Origin: Cellulomonas fengjieae | Lineage (GTDB): Bacteria; Actinomycetota; Actinomycetes; Actinomycetales; Cellulomonadaceae | NCBI RefSeq assembly: GCF_018388465.1 | Contig: NZ_CP074404.1 | Location: 2,604,001-2,668,000, forward strand | Reading direction: 5' to 3' | DNA length: 64,000 nt | In this document: in pieces, positions 61,040 to 64,000 of the stretch | Layout: every line of letters begins with the position of its first letter | Numbering within the stretch: the stretch's first letter is position 1 | The notes under the pieces: model-generated | Told to the model about the DNA's origin: nothing | Database searches by the model: none | The model's input: only the letters and a program-made list of their open reading frames with translations | Translations under genes and position numbers: made by a program

Positions 61040-62581
61040 ATGAGTGAGGGAGGGACGTTGCAGATGGCGGGACGTCGTGACGGGCTTGCCGCGCTCGCCG
61101 GGATCGCTGCCGGTGCCGTGACGGTCGGGGTCGGCGCGCTCGTGGCGCTGGTCGCCGGCCCCACGTCCGATCCCCTCGTCGCGGTGGGGTCCGCGTTCGT
61201 CGATGCGACGCCCGGGTGGCTCAAGGACGTCGCGGTCTCGACGTTCGGCACCGCGGACAAGGTGGTCCTCGGGATCGGGGAGGCGGTCGTGCTCCTCGCG
61301 CTGGCGGCCCTCGCGGGAGTGCTTGCCGCCCGACGGTGGGCCTGGGGCGCGACGCTCGTGGTGGTGCTCGGTGCGGTCGCCGGGCTGGCCGCGATGGGGC
61401 GCCCCGAGGCGGGCATCCTCGCACCGGCCCCGGCCATCGCGGGCGCGATCGCGGGGCTGCTCGTCCTGCGCGAGCTGATCCGCCGCCTGCCCGCGGCCGA
61501 GCCGCGGGACGAGGGGGTCCAGCGCCGCACGTTCCTTCAGGCGGCGCTCGCCGCCGGGGCGCTCGGCGTGGTCGCCGTGGTGGTCGGCCGGGCCATCGGC
61601 GCCGGCGCACGGGGGGCGCAGGCCGCGCGTACCGCGCTGCGGATACCCCGGGCGACCACGACCGCGGCGCCCGTGCCGGCGGGGGTCCAGGTCGGCGTGG
61701 ACGGCGTCGGCCCGTGGCAGACCCCCGCGGCGGAGTTCTACCGGATCGACACGGCGCTGGTGGTGCCGCAGGTCGACCCGAGCACCTGGAGCCTGCGGGT
61801 GCACGGCATGGTCGAGCAGGAGATCACGCTCACCTGGGACGAGCTGCTGGCCGGCGACCTGGTCGAGGCGTGGGTGACGCTCGCGTGCGTGTCCAACCCG
61901 GTGGGCGGCGACCTCATCGGCAACCAGCTGTGGCTGGGGCTGCCGATCGCCGACCTGCTGGCGCGCGCGCGGCCCACCGGGGACGCGGACATGGTGCTCT
62001 CCCGCAGCGTCGACGGGTTCACCGCGTCGACGCCGCTCGAGGCCCTGACCGACGGACGCGACGCGCTGCTCGCCATCGCCATGGACGGCGAGCCGCTGCC
62101 GCTCGAGCACGGCTTCCCGGTGCGCATGGTCGTCCCCGGGCTGTACGGGTACGTGTCCGCGACGAAGTGGGTGACGGACCTCGAGGTGACGCGGTTCGCC
62201 GACGCGACGAGCTACTGGACCGACCGCGGCTGGTCCCCGGAGGGCCCGGTCAAGACCCAGTCCCGGATCGAGGTGCCGCGGCACGGCTCCTCCGTGCCGG
62301 CCGGTTCGGTCGTGGTGGCGGGGACCGCCTGGGCGCAGCACCGGGGTGTCACCGGCGTGCAGGTGCGCGTCGACGAGGGCTCCTGGAACGACGCGACCCT
62401 GGCCGACGACGGCGGCATCGACACCTGGCGGCAGTGGTCCTGGACGTGGGATGCCGAACCGGGCTCCTACCTGCTGTACGTCCGCGCGTCGGACCCCCAG
62501 GGCCCCCAGACGGGCGCGGTGGCCGACGTCGTCCCCGACGGCGCCACGGGCTACGACTCGGTCCGCGTCACCGTCACCTGA
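61040..62581 (+). CDS. Membrane-anchored sulfite-oxidase-family molybdopterin oxidoreductase
   Basis: A 513-residue protein. Residues 10-145 have about four membrane helices, and QRRTFLQAALAAG begins a further hydrophobic segment near residue 160. The sulfite-oxidase-type Mo-cofactor domain follows (about 215-395) with WVTLACVSNPVGG providing the Mo-ligating Cys, HGMVEQEITLTWDEL, and HGFPVRMVVPGLYGYVSATKWV. A C-terminal Ig-like dimerisation domain ends the protein. It probably oxidises or reduces small S- or N-oxides outside the membrane; the substrate is unknown. The ATG at 61040 has GGGGGTG upstream; an ATG at 61064 is an alternative. Confidence 0.85.
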   Translation: MSEGGTLQMAGRRDGLAALAGIAAGAVTVGVGALVALVAGPTSDPLVAVGSAFVDATPGWLKDVAVSTFGTADKVVLGIGEAVVLLALAALAGVLAARRWAWGATLVVVLGAVAGLAAMGRPEAGILAPAPAIAGAIAGLLVLRELIRRLPAAEPRDEGVQRRTFLQAALAAGALGVVAVVVGRAIGAGARGAQAARTALRIPRATTTAAPVPAGVQVGVDGVGPWQTPAAEFYRIDTALVVPQVDPSTWSLRVHGMVEQEITLTWDELLAGDLVEAWVTLACVSNPVGGDLIGNQLWLGLPIADLLARARPTGDADMVLSRSVDGFTASTPLEALTDGRDALLAIAMDGEPLPLEHGFPVRMVVPGLYGYVSATKWVTDLEVTRFADATSYWTDRGWSPEGPVKTQSRIEVPRHGSSVPAGSVVVAGTAWAQHRGVTGVQVRVDEGSWNDATLADDGGIDTWRQWSWTWDAEPGSYLLYVRASDPQGPQTGAVADVVPDGATGYDSVRVTVT

Positions 62582-62605
62582 CGCACGGACAGAGGTCCCC
62601 GGCGG

Positions 62606-62659
62606 GAGAACGCCATGAGTCGCGTTCAGGGTGGTCGACGCGCGACTCATGGTGTTCTC
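62606..62659. terminator. Long stem-loop between convergent genes
   Basis: A 19-base arm (62606-62624, GAGAACGCCATGAGTCGCG) pairs with 62641-62659 with a single G-T exception, around a 16-base loop. It sits between the oxidoreductase and the converging flavoprotein gene and would terminate in both directions. Confidence 0.7.
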
Positions 62660-62696
62660 GACGCCGACCGGTGACGACGGTCGGGCCGGCCGGTGG

Positions 62697-64000
62697 TCAG
62701 CCCGTCAGCGCGTGGACGGTATCCGGGGACGGCGCGGTCTGGTCGGGGTCAGCGCGGCGGAGCCAGTCGACGATGCCGCAGACCGCGTCCTGGCACCCGC
62801 CGCAGCCGGTCGTGGCGCGGGTCGCGGCCGCCACGTCCTCGACCGAGCGCGCCCCGTGGCGCCAGCAGCCGACGATGTCGCCCTTGGTCACCCCGTTGCA
62901 CCGGCACACCACCGCGCGGTCGGGCATCATCGTCGGGCTCACGGCGGGCACGGCCGTGCCGGCGACCGGTCGCAGGAGCAGCTGCGCCGGGTCCGCGGGG
63001 ACCGGCGTGCCCCGGGTGTACGCGGCGACGAGGTCCGCCGCGACCGGACCCGCGCCCACGCACGTGGCGCCGACGACCCGGCCGTCGGCGACCACCACCT
63101 CGATGTGCCGACCGCCCTCGGGGTCGCTGAGCCGCACGCGCCGGCCCGGCGAGCCGGACCTCGACCCGCACTCCCCCATCGCCACCACGTCGAGCCCGAC
63201 GCCCTTGACCTTGACCACGTCCGTGCCGACCGTCGGCAGCGGGACGGCATCGCGTGCGGCGGACGGCTCCGTGAGCAGGGTCGCGAGCCGGCGGGCCTGG
63301 TCCCAGCCCTGCGCGATGAGCCCGGAGCCACCCTCGGGCGGCTCGGCGCAGTCGCCGATGGCGAAGACGCGCGCGTCGGAGGGCGAGGCGAGGTCCGGGC
63401 CGACGACGATGCCCCGCGCCACGTCGAGCCCCGCGCGCTGGGCCAGCGCCACCTCCGGGACGGTGCCCGCGGTCAGGACGAGCAGATCGGCCGGCAGCAT
63501 CTCACCGCCCTCGAGCCGGACACCGGTCATGCGACCACCACCGACCACGGCCTCCTCGGTGCGGGTGCCCACCCGGACCCCGATCCCGAGCGCCGTGAGC
63601 CGTGCGAGCGCCACCGTGGCGGCGGGTCCGTCGAGCTGGCGGTCCATCAGGTGCGCGCCACCGTGGACCACCGTCACGGCGAGCCCTCGGTGCGCGAGCC
63701 CGCACGCCACCTCCAGACCCAGCACCCCGCCGCCGACGACCACCGCGCGCCGGGCGTTCGCCGTGGCCGCGACGATCTCGCGGGCGTCGTCCAGGGTGCG
63801 CAGCGCGTGCACGCCCGCGGGCAGGTCGTCGCCGGGACGCCGGCCGAACAGGTCGGGGACGCGGGCGCGGGCGCCGGTGGCCAGCACGAGGACGTCGTAC
63901 GGGTGCCGCTCCCCGGCCTGGTCGTGCACGACGCCGGCGCACCGGTCGACCGTCACCGCGGTGGTCCCGGGCAGGATCTCGGCCACGCCCCGCTGGGCGG
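62697..64000 (-). CDS. FAD-dependent NAD(P)H oxidoreductase of the NirB/NasB type with BFD [2Fe-2S] domain (5' part outside window)
   Basis: The frame stays open to the right edge, so the N-terminal FAD-binding Rossmann motif is missing. The visible 434 residues include LVLATGARARVP, the NADH-binding motif AVVVGGGVLGLEVACGLA, and VFAIGDCAEPPEGG, typical of the second FAD region. A C-terminal BFD-like domain has CRCNGVTKGDIV and TTGCGGCQDAVC, four cysteines for a [2Fe-2S] cluster. It matches the reductase part of NirB without the siroheme half, as in nitrate-reductase electron-transfer subunits. The GTG at 63986 is internal, not the start. Nearby nirBD supports a role in nitrate assimilation. 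Confidence 0.8.
   Translation of the reverse strand, partial: AQRGVAEILPGTTAVTVDRCAGVVHDQAGERHPYDVLVLATGARARVPDLFGRRPGDDLPAGVHALRTLDDAREIVAATANARRAVVVGGGVLGLEVACGLAHRGLAVTVVHGGAHLMDRQLDGPAATVALARLTALGIGVRVGTRTEEAVVGGGRMTGVRLEGGEMLPADLLVLTAGTVPEVALAQRAGLDVARGIVVGPDLASPSDARVFAIGDCAEPPEGGSGLIAQGWDQARRLATLLTEPSAARDAVPLPTVGTDVVKVKGVGLDVVAMGECGSRSGSPGRRVRLSDPEGGRHIEVVVADGRVVGATCVGAGPVAADLVAAYTRGTPVPADPAQLLLRPVAGTAVPAVSPTMMPDRAVVCRCNGVTKGDIVGCWRHGARSVEDVAAATRATTGCGGCQDAVCGIVDWLRRADPDQTAPSPDTVHALTG

Overview
The window is a stretch of very G+C-rich chromosome from a high-GC Gram-positive, most likely Cellulomonas or a close relative. The evidence is strong third-position G/C bias, many GTG starts, WhiB, LCP, LGFP and actinobacterial HemQ proteins, and a GH10-CBM2 xylanase whose two catalytic glutamates fall at exactly the mature numbering (127 and 233) of Cex from Cellulomonas fimi. 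I see no rRNA, tRNA, CRISPR array, transposase or prophage gene. It reads as ordinary, densely packed core and semi-core chromosome.

Layout. 1-15.1 kb: cell-envelope and surface-polysaccharide genes. These are a methyltransferase fragment, a minus-strand operon (PAP2 phosphatase, UbiA-type decaprenyl-phosphate phosphoribosyltransferase, flippase, polytopic membrane protein, GT4 glycosyltransferase), secreted wall proteins (amidase-DUF4214, LGFP-repeat protein, lipoprotein), rmlB, and two LytR-CpsA-Psr proteins. 15.1-17.5 kb: purK-purE and a GtrA protein. 17.5-25.2 kb: two head-to-head two-component systems, the rightward one leading into a MacB-like ABC transporter. 25.3-29.4 kb: a solitary three-motor FtsK/EccC-like ATPase and a small membrane protein. 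29.7-32.2 kb: whiB1 next to pdtaS, and a DUF2505 gene. 32.2-37.0 kb: a sugar ABC importer (binding lipoprotein and two permeases) followed by a LacI-family regulator, with a CelR/CebR-like operator in the promoter, suggesting cello-oligosaccharide uptake. 37.0-43.4 kb: PutA, a small secreted cysteine protein, glutamate dehydrogenase and a flavin monooxygenase-like protein. 43.4-47.4 kb: hemH-hemQ-META operon, a soluble Ser/Thr kinase and a MarR regulator. 47.5-53.7 kb: the Cex-like xylanase, a NYN-domain protein, a two-gene membrane/surface-protein operon behind a CRP-like palindrome, and a lipoprotein hydrolase. 53.7-64 kb: a nitrite-assimilation and siroheme operon (nirB-nirD-cobA/cysG-nnaR-sirohydrochlorin chelatase) joined by four successive 4-nt overlaps, then DUF1697, HIT, a membrane-anchored sulfite-oxidase-like protein, and the 3' part of a second nitrite/nitrate-type flavoprotein.

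How it fits together. Plant-polysaccharide degradation (xylanase) and oligosaccharide uptake (LacI-controlled ABC importer) sit beside assimilatory nitrogen genes, where siroheme synthesis is physically coupled to its user NirB and to the HemD-OmpR fusion regulator NnaR. Several monocistronic genes begin exactly six bases after a TAnnnT hexamer, so leaderless transcription appears common. The least explained items are the orphan FtsK/EccC-like ATPase, the 775-residue helical-repeat surface protein with its 200-residue partner, the LGFP protein with a lysozyme-like N-terminal domain, the small secreted cysteine protein, and a structured repeated element between the HIT and sulfite-oxidase genes.
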